Shown here: one piece after another, positions 36,293 to 49,535 of the stretch
How the letters are laid out: every line of letters starts with the position of its first letter
Position numbering within the stretch: position 1 is the stretch's first letter
DNA from: Tyto alba
Taxonomy: Eukaryota > Chordata > Aves > Strigiformes > Tytonidae
Assembly: GCF_018691265.1 (NCBI RefSeq)
Contig: NW_024881300.1
Location: 7,471,546-7,535,545 of the forward strand
Length of the DNA stretch: 64,000 bases
Direction: 5' to 3'
Notes under the pieces: model-generated
The model's database searches: none
What the model was told of the DNA's origin: nothing
What the model saw: only the letters and a program-made list of their open reading frames with translations
Position numbers and translations under genes: made by a program

Positions 36293-39200
36293 GCTAATGA
36301 GGTGTTGTCTCACCACAATCCCAGCAAATAGTCTGAGTGAAGATAATAGAAGGCTCTGCTTCCTGCCACAGCAATTAGCAACGAGGATGGGAGGCTCTGC
36401 CAGGGCAGAGCTCTACCAGCAGCAATGGGAGACGGACAGGGAGAGGGGCTCCCTGCTAGATGGGGCTGGCAAATCTATTTCTGCACCAAAGAAACAATCC
36501 CCTCAACGTCCCTCCAGTGTGTTGTCAAACCTGACCTGTGTGAAATTTGAGAACGGATATAAATCAAAGGGAAAAAAAGTAATAAAAAGCTCCCAGCAGA
36601 CTTGATGACATGTTGATAATGTTCTCGTCCTGAAGTCAGGGTGACACCAGCCCAAAGATGATATATAGAACTAAGCCCACATACCGACGATTTACTGGCC
36701 TAACGACAGTTTTCATTGATCAGAGGCCAACAATTACTGGATTCCTTCCCACTGCCTATTTCAGTATCAGGCTCTGGCGTACAATCAAAACACTAGCCCT
36801 GCTTCTCCACAGTTCATGTGCCAACTTTGCAGTGGATGCTCAAGCCAAGCAAGAATGATATGCAAATCTGGCAGGTGTTTGGGGCATACCAGTGCTGCTC
36901 AAAAGCCCAACCATAAAAAAGGAAACAGCAGAAAGGCAAGGGGAGTCCCGATCTGCTACAGAAAGGCTGCAGGCTCTGTACAGTACACAGTAAACAGGTC
37001 CCAGAAACAGGAGATGGCTTTCAGGCAGCAACAGAAAAGCTCAATTATTTTTGCTCAGTATAAACAAAACACACTCTTTATATCCCCTCCAGATTGTTTA
37101 AAGGCCTCTCTTGCCACTAGAGCTTATTTCAAAAAGAACAAGAACTTAGAAACAGAGCAACTGGTGCTGGTACCAATCACATAACATTCCTTCGGTTTTT
37201 GTTTTGCTTTGTATCTTAAAGTAGGGAACCAATAGAACGATATTTCCTTCCCAAGTGTATGGAAAATGGATGTGTCAAACTGAATTAATATCTGCAATGG
37301 CACATTCAAATGGCCATGATTAAGCTGCTGGAACGAGATGAATCAATGTGGGAAAGGTGCTGGCAAAGAAATATTTTTCCAGTATATTACTGTCCCTTAC
37401 AGACAGGCAAGTGCATGTAATTTGTCTTGGTCTATCAGGATTTACCTATCTGTTCCACAGTCAGCATAAGGGAACGCTGCAAATTTCCAAAAGCTTCTAT
37501 GCACCTTCTTTGGGACCCAAAGAAAAGCTGGGAAAGGCTCCAGAGAAACAATTCCTGTTAAACAACGTAATTAATAGATTCCTTACCGTAAACTCATGAG
37601 ATATACACATTTAGAAACTACACAGGAGCACAGACTACAAAGACAAATATGACAGTATCTTTGTGCAACACTCTTAAAACCAGTGATACAACTAAATATT
37701 TTCCTCCTCTCTTAACCTTCTATTGTCTTCTGTTAATTTTTCTCTTAAATCTGATTTAGCCAAGTTTTTCAGCAGAAACAAAAGCAGCTCAAGAGTTCAG
37801 AAAGAGAGGTACTGTTTTTAGGAGCACAGACAACAGAAAATTTCTTACAACCAATGTTGTTTGAAAAAACTACTTTCTGCAGTTTAATGAGACTTCAGAG
37901 TTAGGTGACTACTTTTATGGGCAATAGAGGCAGGACAATATGGTTTCAAAGAAACTCAAAAGGTTGGGGGTTTTTTTGTTGTTTTAAATAATATTTGTGT
38001 AAAAATGAAGCAACTATTAGAAATACTGTCAACATATTGGGAGAATAATATCAATGACCCAGGCCAACCTGAAATTTGCATACTTCCAGCCACATGTTCT
38101 TTTCTTAAAAAAGATTAATATAACACACTTAAAATATTTAAACATCTTCCACTAAAGGGGAAAAGATGCAACTACAAAGGAAAAATTAGGAGATTTGAGT
38201 ATCCAGAAGATGCCAACACCCTATACTCTGAACAGAAAGGGAGTTTTCATCTCTTCAAGCTTCCCTACAGTAAAAGTTTTAACAAAAGTCCAGAAGGTTC
38301 AAACACAAGTAGATTTTTATAGATAAAGTATTCATTCTATATAAACAGATGGCACAAAGGAAGACCCCCTGCAAGTAGATGGATTGACAGCCTTTATGTT
38401 CTCCCCTGCGCAGCCCTGGCTGTAGAGCTCTTCCTTGCTGCCTCTATTTCAAACTTCACTTTATATGGAATTTTAGTTTCCATATCTACTTACTCTTTAA
38501 ATGTGACAGGCCAGTAACAATAATTATTTGCATTGCAGCCATGCCTACGTGCCCTGGTGATGAGCTGGAACCCTCTCACACTAAGCACCGAACTATTACT
38601 TAAATGAGCCTGTGAGTGTTGACCAGGCTGCTCCTGGCTGTCCTGTGTGCAAGTGACTCCTTGTCATCCCATGCAAAAAGCACTCCCCCAGGAACCAGCA
38701 CCGCCCTGCCTTAACTGCACCAGATTATCTCAGAGGGGAGCAGCTCTACGTGAGGCTCTCTGGATACAAGCCACTGCCAGAGCAGTGCAAGTACTAAAAT
38801 ACATTTATATTTTGCCAGACCCGTTGTTGAAAAGAGCTTCAATAGAGAATGGACAGAACAGCACCAGAGCCTGGAGAATATGCTTTTGTTTTCCTTCTTA
38901 AGGGAGGGGCAAGAATTAGATGGGTCCTGATGGAATACATACTTCTTTCAGCTTCTTCATTCAGTTGCAGTACTCATCCGTATCCTAAGCCTCTCCTGCA
39001 ACTGCTGAAAACACCCATCTTTAGCAACAACACTGAAAAAATTAGCTCCATATCTCTATGGGTTTTTTTAATTCCTAGAAAGGGAACAGCAGTATTTCAG
39101 TGTGGAGGGAAAAGGTGACATTGGTAAACACTTTCCATCAACAGCCAATACTGAGGCTCATTAATCTGAGCTCAGAAATTAAATAAAAGAAATTTTGGCT

Positions 39201-39502
39201 CTCAGCCCCGCCTGAAACATTGGATCTGCCTGCCTGCATCACACACCTACTGGGAGGAAATACAGGACAGAGCTTGCCAAGCGGAGTGACACCTTCCTAT
39301 TACGTGTGTTTGAGCAATTCTCAGCATATTTTGTCCATGTATACTGAGGCCATAGAAGGTTTTTTAAAGTATGTTTTCCCCCCACCCTTTGATATCACTG
39401 TTCTTTCCCTCTTTTGCTAGTATTTAGACAGTCTGGTGTTCATCAGCATGCCCTCCTGGCCAGACAAGCATCTGCTTCAGCTTCAAGTGGTCTGTGGGGA
39501 GG

Positions 39503-39520
39503 AAAAAAAAAAAAAAAAAA
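39503..39520 (+). repeat. Poly-A run
   Basis: Eighteen A residues follow a GGGGAGG word. There is no upstream coding-like or polyadenylation-signal context to suggest a processed pseudogene tail. Confidence 0.9.
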
Positions 39521-42500
39521 GTCTGTTCTGTTCAAGAAGGCCAAATTATTACCTGAAGAGGATCCTCAGATCAGAACATCTGTATGTAGTAAGTAGGTGT
39601 GTTTCTAAATACCAGATTTTTGGAGAAGAGATGAAATAATCTACAAATACAAAGATGAAAGATTTATTCATACCACATACCTCAAATACTAACCCTACAA
39701 AATCAAGGTTTTAAAGTTCCTTTTTAGGTATAATTCTTTCCCAAGGAGCCTGCTTTATAATTACAAGGAGTACATAGTAACTGTATGCTGTTCACTATAA
39801 GCCAAATGCAATGATAGGGTCAAATGATACTATATGAATGTATTTTTATATCCGTACAGAGATAACATCATGGTAAATAATCAACCTTCTCTTTCTCAAC
39901 TGCTCGAGGTGCCACACTCCCAGAGAAACACTGTCTCTGTCAGTTTTTCAGGGCCTCTGGTGCTGGATTTATTTGCTGTGTTTGACTGATCTTTGATGAA
40001 TCTGAATTACAACAGTGGACTAGTGTATTGCATTGTGTGTCAAAATCTGGTCAACTCTAAGTTTACATTACATCCTTAGTGACATATGAAGGATTCACAA
40101 ACTTCTCCTAGGCAGCAGAAGACTGTTTGACATGGCTTCAAACTGTCCTGGACACTTACTGCTCACACTTCTGCAATATAAGAGTACCGTGGCAGCAACA
40201 AGAAGCTCTGGTGTTGACTGGAGACTAAGGCAGATATTAGGACATTACACTCAGCAGTACTCTGTGCAAAACTGGAAGGTTAACTTTTTAGTCAGGCAAA
40301 GGAAGTTTATATTGAACATACAGTTCAAAAATTCCACAATAGTACTCTTCCACCCCCTTCAGTTAAAGCTTTTTTTCTGACTGATGCAAGCTTTTCAGGC
40401 TTTATTCTGGAGGACAGCTTACTTAATGTAAGTGTGTGGAATAAAACTACTCCAAAAGCTAGTGGTCAGCGTTCAGAATTTGTTCCTGCATCTTTAATTT
40501 GGCAAGGCTCTCCCTCTTCTTCTCTTACCCACTGTTTCTATTCCTTATTTCAGATCTTAGCCTTTTCACTGGATTAGCTTCTCCTTTCTTGGACAGTTGG
40601 TGGCTTGTATTTATGTACAAGTCAACATACATCAAAACATTCCAACCTGCCAAGTCTCATAGACTTAAAACATATGCCTAAACTAAGAAACACAGGAAAT
40701 AAATTTGCAGAATTAAAGTTCAAGTAATTCACCAGTCCAGTTCCTTTAATTTCACCTTCATTGTCCTTTTCAGCTGATGCTGATAATTTAAAATAATACA
40801 AACAAGACAAAAAATATATCTGTGTAGAACGATAGTGAATATAAAATCTAAAACGAAGGACAGCTGAAAGATGGAGTCAAAGTGCACTGTGCAATTAGGA
40901 TAATTTAATTTTCTCATTATTTCACTAAGTGAATGTTGCACACAGGGCTGATCTCTGCAAGTAGCTGTGAAGTAAAAAAGCAAATTTCAAGTATTTCTAT
41001 CTGTCCAAGTAATAACTGAGTAAAAGGTATATAAAATCCTTTTTGCTCACAACTTGACAACACCTAACAGAGCAAGTTTCCCTACTGCTATTTTGAAAAA
41101 ATAAAAATCAAAGCAATTCTCCTCTTACTGAGAACCCATGCCACCAGATAGCACAGCTGGGAGATCTTCTGGGTCTGCTACACCCTACCTGCTCAATTGG
41201 AATTTCTTCCCTTTATTAATCTCTCTGGCAAGTGGTGGGGCTGCCACTATATTTAGCCAGCTCATGCAGGACTGGCTCGCTTTCTTCAAAAGGCGTATCA
41301 GGTGCTGATGCCTATTTTTAAACAGGACATCTAAACTTCCCAAGTGTGGTGACCCGTGAGCTTGGACATTCTGCTTTTAATCAAGTGAGTTAATTAACTA
41401 CAGGGCTCTAAAGGAAAAAAAGGCATCAAAGAGGAAGACCAAGCTACAATAATGCAGCTCAAGATCTGCCCGATAGGAGCTCCGCCTACTTCAAGCCCAA
41501 GTATTCAGGGAAACAGGTTTTTTTTTTTCCACCCCTCCCCTTATCTGTGCCACTAAAATACAGGCACGGCTTCTTCCTTCCTGCAAGAGGCTGACATCAT
41601 CTTTTGTTCAAGAAACTCTCAAGCACTAGTATTACTCATTCTCAAGCGAAAAGTTATTCAGTAAACAAAATTTTGTCCCTAAATACCACGCCGTTGAGAA
41701 GATACTAGGAAAATATTTAAATCCATGTCTTAAAGTAAGTACAAACAGCCTTACAGACATTAACAGAACCTTGTAAAATAAGTATGACAACTAGCTGTGG
41801 TAGTAAACAGTGATGACAGGTGATAGGATGGTATGGAATGCAGTGAGAGTTGAAAAAGTTTAAAGGCATTTTCGAGACAGATAAAGCATGGCACACAGAA
41901 GTTAAAGAGCTTGAAAGGACCGACCGAAGCTGCCAGGACTTCTTATAACCTCACCTGCTTTGTAACCACTAGCCAATAATCCTTTCAAAGAAGAGTGACA
42001 GGGTTATTACTTGTTCCTTATGCTAGTTATACATATGGTGAAAAAGACGTTCAATATTTTTAACCATTCTGGAAAAAAATGTACAGCTTAAAGTTGTTCA
42101 AGTTATTTACACACACACAATTCTTCCTGCTGGAGCACATCTCACCTCTAACATAATGGAGCTGTTACTTTGACCTGTGCTGCTGGGGAAAAAGCAAGGA
42201 TTTTCTGTCTGTTCAATGTAAAAAGCAGATACAAAGAGATATGGGATAAGTCAGAGTCCTAGCAGAAGTCTAAGAAGTACTGTGATTGCTTATCCAGTTC
42301 TGTGACACACAGGCAAACACTGAAAACACAGAGAACAAGATGATCAATGGACAAAACCCTCTGTCTGTAGAGGAGATGTACCCACTGTTGATAGCGGGTG
42401 TCATGTTCTGGTCCTTGGGCCTCTGTTTTCTCTCTCTCTGACACATGCACACACAAACGCACTCTCCCTTAAACACCTACACTTAACAAAGGGCAACAGA

Positions 42501-44639
42501 GGCCAAGCGTCACAGTCAAAGGTTCCTAAATCTACTCCTTTTCCAATACGTGAGATTAACGCTTGCCTGTCTTTACTGACATTCCAATTTGCTCTCCACC
42601 TTAATGGCCTTCCTTAACGCAGCAATGAATACAGAAAGGTCAGTTGGCAGCTTTCCTTTTTCCATTTTCTTTCATCTGCTCTTCTCCTTTTATACATATA
42701 CATATCCTCGCCCAGATTTTTATTGCAGTTTTACTTCTGATAAAGTTTCTTCCTTCTCATCCACTGAACATGATTGGATTTTTTGTTTTCCCTGAGAGAA
42801 GGTGACAGTTTTGGACACAGCAGTGACTTCCAGCACACACAGTGGACGCAAGTCTATCCATGGAAATCCAATATATCTCCTCTGGTTAAAATAGCACAAC
42901 TAACTGTAAAATTTCAAAGCAGCTAGCCACTGAGCAGCTAATCCTACCTTCCTTACCTCCTGCTATATATTCAAAAATAACAACGGTCTCAATGCTATAA
43001 GAAAATTCTCACCCATGGTCTATATATAACAGTACCACCCAGATGAGCTAGCCAGAGACAAGGTCTCATTCTGCTCTGCATAAAACAAACAGCAAAATAG
43101 ACTTTCCTGCTCACGTGGCTTCCCAGAAACAGTCACAAGTGTTAAAACTGACCTCACTTAAGTCTCTGTTTCTTTCCACTGATGAAAGGAGACAGCATGA
43201 CTAGCTCAGATGTCAACATTTACCTTGTAGACATCTAAAGTCAGCAGAGATGAACTGAGCTCAAGGCGTGACAAGTACAGAGTACTCACACAGTGCCTCA
43301 GCAGTTGTGACAAGGGGTGCTAGCAAGACAAAGGGTAACCATAAATTAGATGCAGATTCTGCACGTGAATGGTATAAAATCTGGAAGTTTTCCTATGCCC
43401 ATTTTATTTAAATAAAATAACAAACCTATTACCAAATTAGTAATGAACTTCCTATTTGTAGAAGCTGGAAGCCTTAGAATAAAGACAACTATGGCAATTT
43501 ACCTGAGTAGGTACTGCAGGCTTTGACCCCAGTAATGAGTTGGGCATTTGAAACTTTTCCAGCTCAGTTATAATTTACAAAATGCTTGATAGCTCAAGTC
43601 ATTAATGAATCCAGAATCATTTTCTGTATTGTGTCATATGCAGCACAGTTGTCTTTATTATTCATTGTCATAGACAACCCTTACACCTCCAGTACTCTCC
43701 TGTTTGGCACTCTGCTGTTTTTCCCACTTACTTTCACTCCTGACCTCTAATGGCAGTTTTGCAGGCAAATCGCAGCATTACTGTCATTATTGCTTGACTC
43801 GGTTATGCTTATTTGATTAAAAAACCCCAAACTCATAACATCCCCATTGCAACAAGGTCTGATTCTCCTAGACAGCTTTTGCTGACACTATTGTATGTTT
43901 AGTTTTGTTTAATAGCCTAATCCTAAGGTACAAGTCATCAGCTCATTTTGGTCAGCCTCATTTCTGAGCAATCAAGTCAGCTATTTAAACAATATGTTTC
44001 CACTTCTCATCTTCAAGGTAAATTACCTCACTGGGAAGCAAAGTATAGTTAGCAGCATCAGCTGTGGTTAAATTAAAGGCAGGAGTCAAATTATCTCTCA
44101 CTGTTTTATAAACACTGAGCAATTTTTTTGAACTAAAAAGATGTCTGAAAAGTTGTAATATAATTTAGGAAGAAAAATCTTTATTTAAAGCAAAAAAGGA
44201 AAACCAACTCTCACCCCATTTGGCTAGAGGTACACTCAGGCACTCCATGTTTTCTGGCACACCCTGGACTTGCATTAAGATAACAGAGTTCAGAGGTGAG
44301 CCCACCATTCACTATACACTGTAAACACTAAAACCAACCAGCCAGCCTGATTTTTACATACTTCCCTCAAACTGATTTGAGCAGCCATTCATACCTGTCA
44401 CAAAGAAAGGATTATCAAGCCTCTAACTTTAAAATGAGGGTGAACTCACACACATCTGATAACCTGTAGAACTTTTTACAATCCAATTTTCTTCTGGCCA
44501 ACAGCTCTTCTCAACATTCATGATACCAGTTCACGGATCTGATTTACAAGAGAACAGTTGCCCTTAGCAAATTTAGTCATACAAGGCAGCTGTAACAGAC
44601 AAACCTATTCAGCAAAATATCTTCATAAACAAAAATTCA

Positions 44640-44790
44640 TTAAAAATGTAATTCTTAATTAATTTTGTAATCTACTTTTTTTTTTATCAACTTGTGTGTG
44701 CTTTTGCATTTCTTTTTTGAATTTTGCTTTCATTGTGTCAATCATGCGAGCAATCAGATGTCCTCATTAAAAATTAATAAGCAAAGCAAC
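44640..44790. other. AT-rich block, candidate conserved non-coding element
   Basis: The block is rich in homeodomain and POU-like words such as TTAATTAATTTTG, GTGTCAATCATGCGAGCAAT and AAAATTAATAAGC. It is free of simple repeats except a T10 run. The texture resembles deeply conserved vertebrate enhancers, but texture alone is poor evidence. Confidence 0.18.
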
Positions 44791-47356
44791 ATGTATGATA
44801 AAGTCAAATTCTGGAAAACACATAAGAAAGGTTGTTTTTAAATGTATATATAAAAAGCTGGGCACATTCATATACAAATACCATATTTAGGGGAAACTGA
44901 AGTTGCAAAGGAACGTCTCTGAGTGGGTATACTCCTGAGCTCTCAGCTTGGGTGTCACGTAGGATATGGACTGTTGGAAGACATTGCTCTTAGGATAAAC
45001 CCGTGGCCTTCTCCACTGGTAGTTACGATTCTCCCATGTGATATCAAATGTTATGTGAGCAGATTTGGGCAGACAGCCCTAGTTAAATGTTAGGAAAGTG
45101 AGAACCGGTTTTTAAGCGAGGGCCAGATTGTATTTGGTTAGCAGGTTTTTAAAAGCATGTATGTAAAAGGATACTGCTGCAAAGGAAGTAGCCCAGCTTC
45201 AACTCCCATTAACCCTTGACAGGTATGACTTAAAGCTGAAATCTCACACCTTCCCTGGTTTAGCTCTAAGTGCTGAGATATGTACATAGATAATTCTCAA
45301 ATTCCCAGGGTTTACAGTTCCCAGCTCCATATAATGAAGAAACTTCCTAGCAGTGTTTATTTTTTGAGCACACTAGCAAGCCTTCCCGTCTCTTAAGCCT
45401 CTGAATGCCCATTTCAGCAGGCTACCAGTTCATGTCACACTGTAATGAGCATGAAATCTAACTATAAACCACACTTGGCCAAATTCATATTAACAGAGAC
45501 AGGGGAAGTAAGGCAGGCATAAGGGAAACCCAGTTCACAGCTGTGAAGATCATAACGAAAGTGCTACATACAAGAACAAGATTACATTTCCTATCAAATT
45601 CCAGAGGGATTAAATCAGCAAAATAATTCTGGTAAGAAGGACAGTTAATTCCATTGAACAACTCTGATATATACAAAAGGGAGTCTATTTCCTCTAAAAT
45701 GAACAGAACATATGAGAGATTCAAGAATATCTTTCATGGCTAAGACAACACAGAAATTTATGATCATAGAAATGCAGTTGATTACACAATTAAGCAAACT
45801 TTGAAAATATCAGCTGCATTTTGGAAGTGTCTAAAAATCCAAATAATATTCAGACTCTAAATAGAATTGGAAGATATAACCTGCCCTACACAGTCTTAAT
45901 CTGTAAGAGACATAAGTAAACATATTAGCAGAAAAAAGATCCAAAAGAAGTGAAACTACTTATTCTCAGTCACATAAGGGTTTGATAGAAGACCAAATAT
46001 AGCATAGAAGTCGCTACATCCCATCTCCTGACTAATGACCCTGAGGCTGTATATAAGTACAGAAGTATGATAAAATGTTCTATGTATACTCACTTTGTCA
46101 CCCTTCTTGAAGGGACACAGACATAATGCCAGTCAGTTTTAGCATTATTCATCAAAGGAAAGTTAAACTTTTATTCTTTCCCACATTTCTACATTGGCTA
46201 TTTTATGCCTCTGAGGGAGGCAGAGAAAAGGCAGATTCATGTCTAGCTTTGGTGGTGCTGGAGCAGAAATCTCTTATACCATAACTTTGCTCTAGGACAC
46301 AGAAGAAATTCTGCCAGTTTTGAGAGAGCAGATATGTGGAGATAAATGAACATGGAGAGAAAAGAGCAGACATCGAAGAGGAAATGAAAAAGGAATGTCC
46401 AAGACAGACTGAGGCTAGAGGCTGAGTTGGAAAAAAGAATTAGAAAAAGTGAGGAGAGATAGGAAAGGAAAATATCAGTTCAAAGACCTAATGTAACTAA
46501 ACAAAGTATTAGCCCATGGCTTTAGGAAAATGTCTCTTCTTAATACTAGGCTTCCAAGACAACTTCAGCAAAATCTTTTCTGTGGCACATCTTTGAATGA
46601 TAAGGCAGTAACACCAAGTTTCTGTAAGAATCGGCTTTGCACTGAGCATAGTCAGGAATGAGCAGTCTCACAGCAATTGAGTTGATGGAGAGACCTGTTG
46701 TCATACTGATAGATAGTTTTATGGCAGTGGGGGGAAGGAATAAGAGGATGAAAAGCCTGTGGAAACAGGCCCAGCTCCAATTCATTCTCCCTCCATGGAA
46801 AATGGTGGTTTACCTTAGAAAAGTCAGGATGGCATACAAGTGTATGCTGGCCCGTTCTGGCCACAATTATAGACATTCAAAGAATACTTTCTATGCTAAA
46901 CACAGCAGCATTCTAATCCATTCTAATCATCCACACCCATCACAGTTTCAGACTACCATGCCAAATAATATTTAGACACAATTAATATTATTAGTAATAA
47001 TCTCACGACCAAATTAACAGGAGCTTCTGCCTCAACATGGACATCACACTCCTTAGGAACAACAATTAGAGTAAGTTAAGAATACAATAACCAGATTTTA
47101 CATAAAACATAGAACTGCTAATGCATTCATTTTTACCATTAATCACAGGGTGCTAGTCTTTGACAGGAAATGAGAGCTGAATTGTTTATTGCCTTCAAGA
47201 GCTATATTCTCATCCCAAGGCAACATCTAATAAATACACTAATACATCCATTTTGCAAAGATCTCCTTTGTAGGAGGATGAGCACTCTCATTGTGTTTGG
47301 TCTCGTATTCACCAACTTCTGTTGGTCATTAAAGCTTGGTGTCCGTGTGTCCCGTT

Positions 47357-47377
47357 CCCCCCTCCCCCCCCCCCCCC
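47357..47377 (+). repeat. C6-T-C14 homopolymer run
   Basis: C6 (47,357-47,362), one T, then C14 (47,364-47,377), followed by AAGACAAATAAATAAAA. This is the second longest C run of the window and, like that at 6,503, has quadruplex potential on the minus strand. The Gly/Arg-rich segment in the minus-strand frame at 47,202-47,582 is produced by it. Confidence 0.92.
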
Positions 47378-49465
47378 AAGACAAATAAATAAAAGACTTA
47401 TTACTATAACTAAACCAATAACCCATTATGTTCTTTTTGATGTTTAACCTGGTGTACGTGAAAAGAAAAACTAATACAAGGTGAAATACATAAACATTAT
47501 CTGCAAAATTGTTTCTCAATGCAGTCAATTTAGAGGAAGCAAGGAAGCAAAGACAGGCAAAACCAGCCCACCAACCTAGCAAGGTGAGAGTTGAGCTATC
47601 CTGCTACAGTCTCAAAAGCATCAACTCTTCCCTGACACGTAATAAAAGGGTTAAAAGTTTGAGCAGCAACAGGAGCCTCACAGAGCTTCACACTGCTAAC
47701 TCACTATGGTAGTATGCCAAGCCAGCTGAGGGAATGGTGTGGTTTCTCCACAGTAAAAAGAAAACCAGAATTTGAGTAAAACATGACACAGTCTTGACAA
47801 GCACTGCCAGAGAAACATCATGAAGAAAGAGCTGGAATCTGAAATGATACTGGTACTCGGGCTGAGTTTTTGCCCCAGGAAGAACCAGGAGGACTATGAC
47901 TGACATGGAAGAGAAATTAAGGAAAGGTCTCCAAGTCAGGGGTAAGGGCAAATACTTCCTTGAACATGACCAAAAGGTTCTCCAAGACCCGAGTGCTCCG
48001 AGTTCCCACTGTTTAAATAAACCAAGTCCATGGCTATGGTTTCCTGAGGGAGCAGCTTCTAAAGTTCATTTGAAATTTCAGATTGGCCCAACCCAGGAAC
48101 TCCAAGCCAAACTCAACACTTGAGAAAAAACTCATTTTCACCATGCACAGAGAAACACAGCTAAACACCCTAGTAAAGCTATACCCAGGAAAAGGTAATG
48201 ATCTGTCAGCATCTCTACAGGGTAGGATCTCCACGCAGAGGTGCTGGACACTGTTCGCTGCAAAGTGTTCGTGTGTGGCAAACCAACTACACATTCTTGG
48301 CTTCCCTCTCCACTTCCCAGCTGGTAGCCTGCCTCCAGCTCCCTCCAAGTGGCGAGCCACCGCAGTGACCAGCAGCGGCAGCCCTAGCAGAGCAGTCCAA
48401 ACTCTGTGCTGTCACTCCAGCAGTTTCTTGCTCCATACGCAAAAAAGAGATGTCAGAAAGGAAAACTGAGAAGTAGAGAGGAAAAAAGAAAGTTCCAGGG
48501 AAAGGCAGGTACAGAGGAAAAATCAGGAAGAAGACGTACTGCACAGTCACAAGGAAAGAAAACAACTAGTTCAGAAGGGGAGGCAGGAGGAGGCGTTAAG
48601 AATTAGTACTCAAGAACTGAAGACAAACAGTAACAACAGGTATCTTTTGCTACATAGCGCTCTCCACAGAGGTGCAAAGGGAAAAATCTTGCCTCTAATT
48701 AGAACAAACTACTGTCGCTCACCTCCACAGAACATCAACTCCCAAGCTTCTATTTTAGTTTTATCTTCCCACATCCATGTGCAAGTCGAGACAACTTACA
48801 AGTTCAGCAACCCGCAGCTTCCCCCGCACACAGCAGTGCTGCAGGCTCTGCCCGCCAGCGAGAAAATGCTGCATTATAGGCCAATGGAAATGGTTGGGGT
48901 TTGGCCCTTTGGAAAGGGATTTTTCACCTGGTATCACAGCAGGAGATGTCACAGTCTATTACACAGATCTCAGATACAACAAAACAGTGTATTCATTTCT
49001 ATTCTAAAGAAATTGCCATGTTCATTTGGACATGCCTATTAAGTCTTAAGAAAAAATAAATCTGAGCAACTGCCAATTTTAAAGCCTCATGTTTGATAAT
49101 AATTATTTTTTTTTTCACTCAAGTAACATAATGGGCCTAATCCATATTGTGGGCAAGTATCCTGTAAAATTTAATTAAAGACCCAAAGCTGGTAAACAAA
49201 GTGATATTATGACACCAGAAATATAACAGAGATTTGTGGGGTTTCAATGTAACTCAAGTCACAGGTGGTTTATAGTGTGTGATCTCGTACCCATTTGTAG
49301 TAACTACCTACTGTACCTTTTTTTGTACATGTTACTCAGTGAGGCTTAGGCCCCTAAATGATTCCCAGAGGAGGAGATGAAATCATTATCTTGGTGTACT
49401 CTAGCCTTCACTAAACAAAAAAATATTTCCATTTCCACCCTTTGGGAATTCATACACCCTGAAGT

Positions 49466-49535
49466 TTGACGGTTAAGGGTACTGCACTAAGTACTAAGCC
49501 AGATCATATAAAAGGTTCAGGCTTTTCTCCAGGGA
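49466..49535 (+). repeat. Possible tRNA-derived SINE head (very tentative)
   Basis: TGACGGTTAAGGGTACTGCA near 49,468 followed about 50 bases later by AAAGGTTCAGGCTTTT has the spacing of an A box and B box in MIR-type SINEs. No core region follows clearly, so the match may be coincidental. Confidence 0.2.

Larger units (their letters stand above)
35044..47355. other. Long AT-rich non-coding stretch, no gene seen
   Basis: No gene is supported in 12.3 kb. Landmarks are a possible DNA-element end at 36,231-36,292, a poly-A18 run at 39,503-39,520, T12 near 41,519, and an AT-rich block near 44,640-44,790 that looks like candidate conserved non-coding sequence. Frames of 100-122 codons at 36,297-36,605, 36,816-37,184 and 46,658-46,975 have no recognisable domains and no consistent exon boundaries. 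Confidence 0.55.

Noticed and set aside
48034..48469. Overlapping 108-codon minus and 128-codon plus frames
   Set aside because: Open on both strands because of a mildly GC-rich patch; neither shows homology signals.
48647..49042. 131-codon plus-strand frame, the longest in the window
   Set aside because: Composition is that of random sequence, other frames overlap it, and no domain is recognised.
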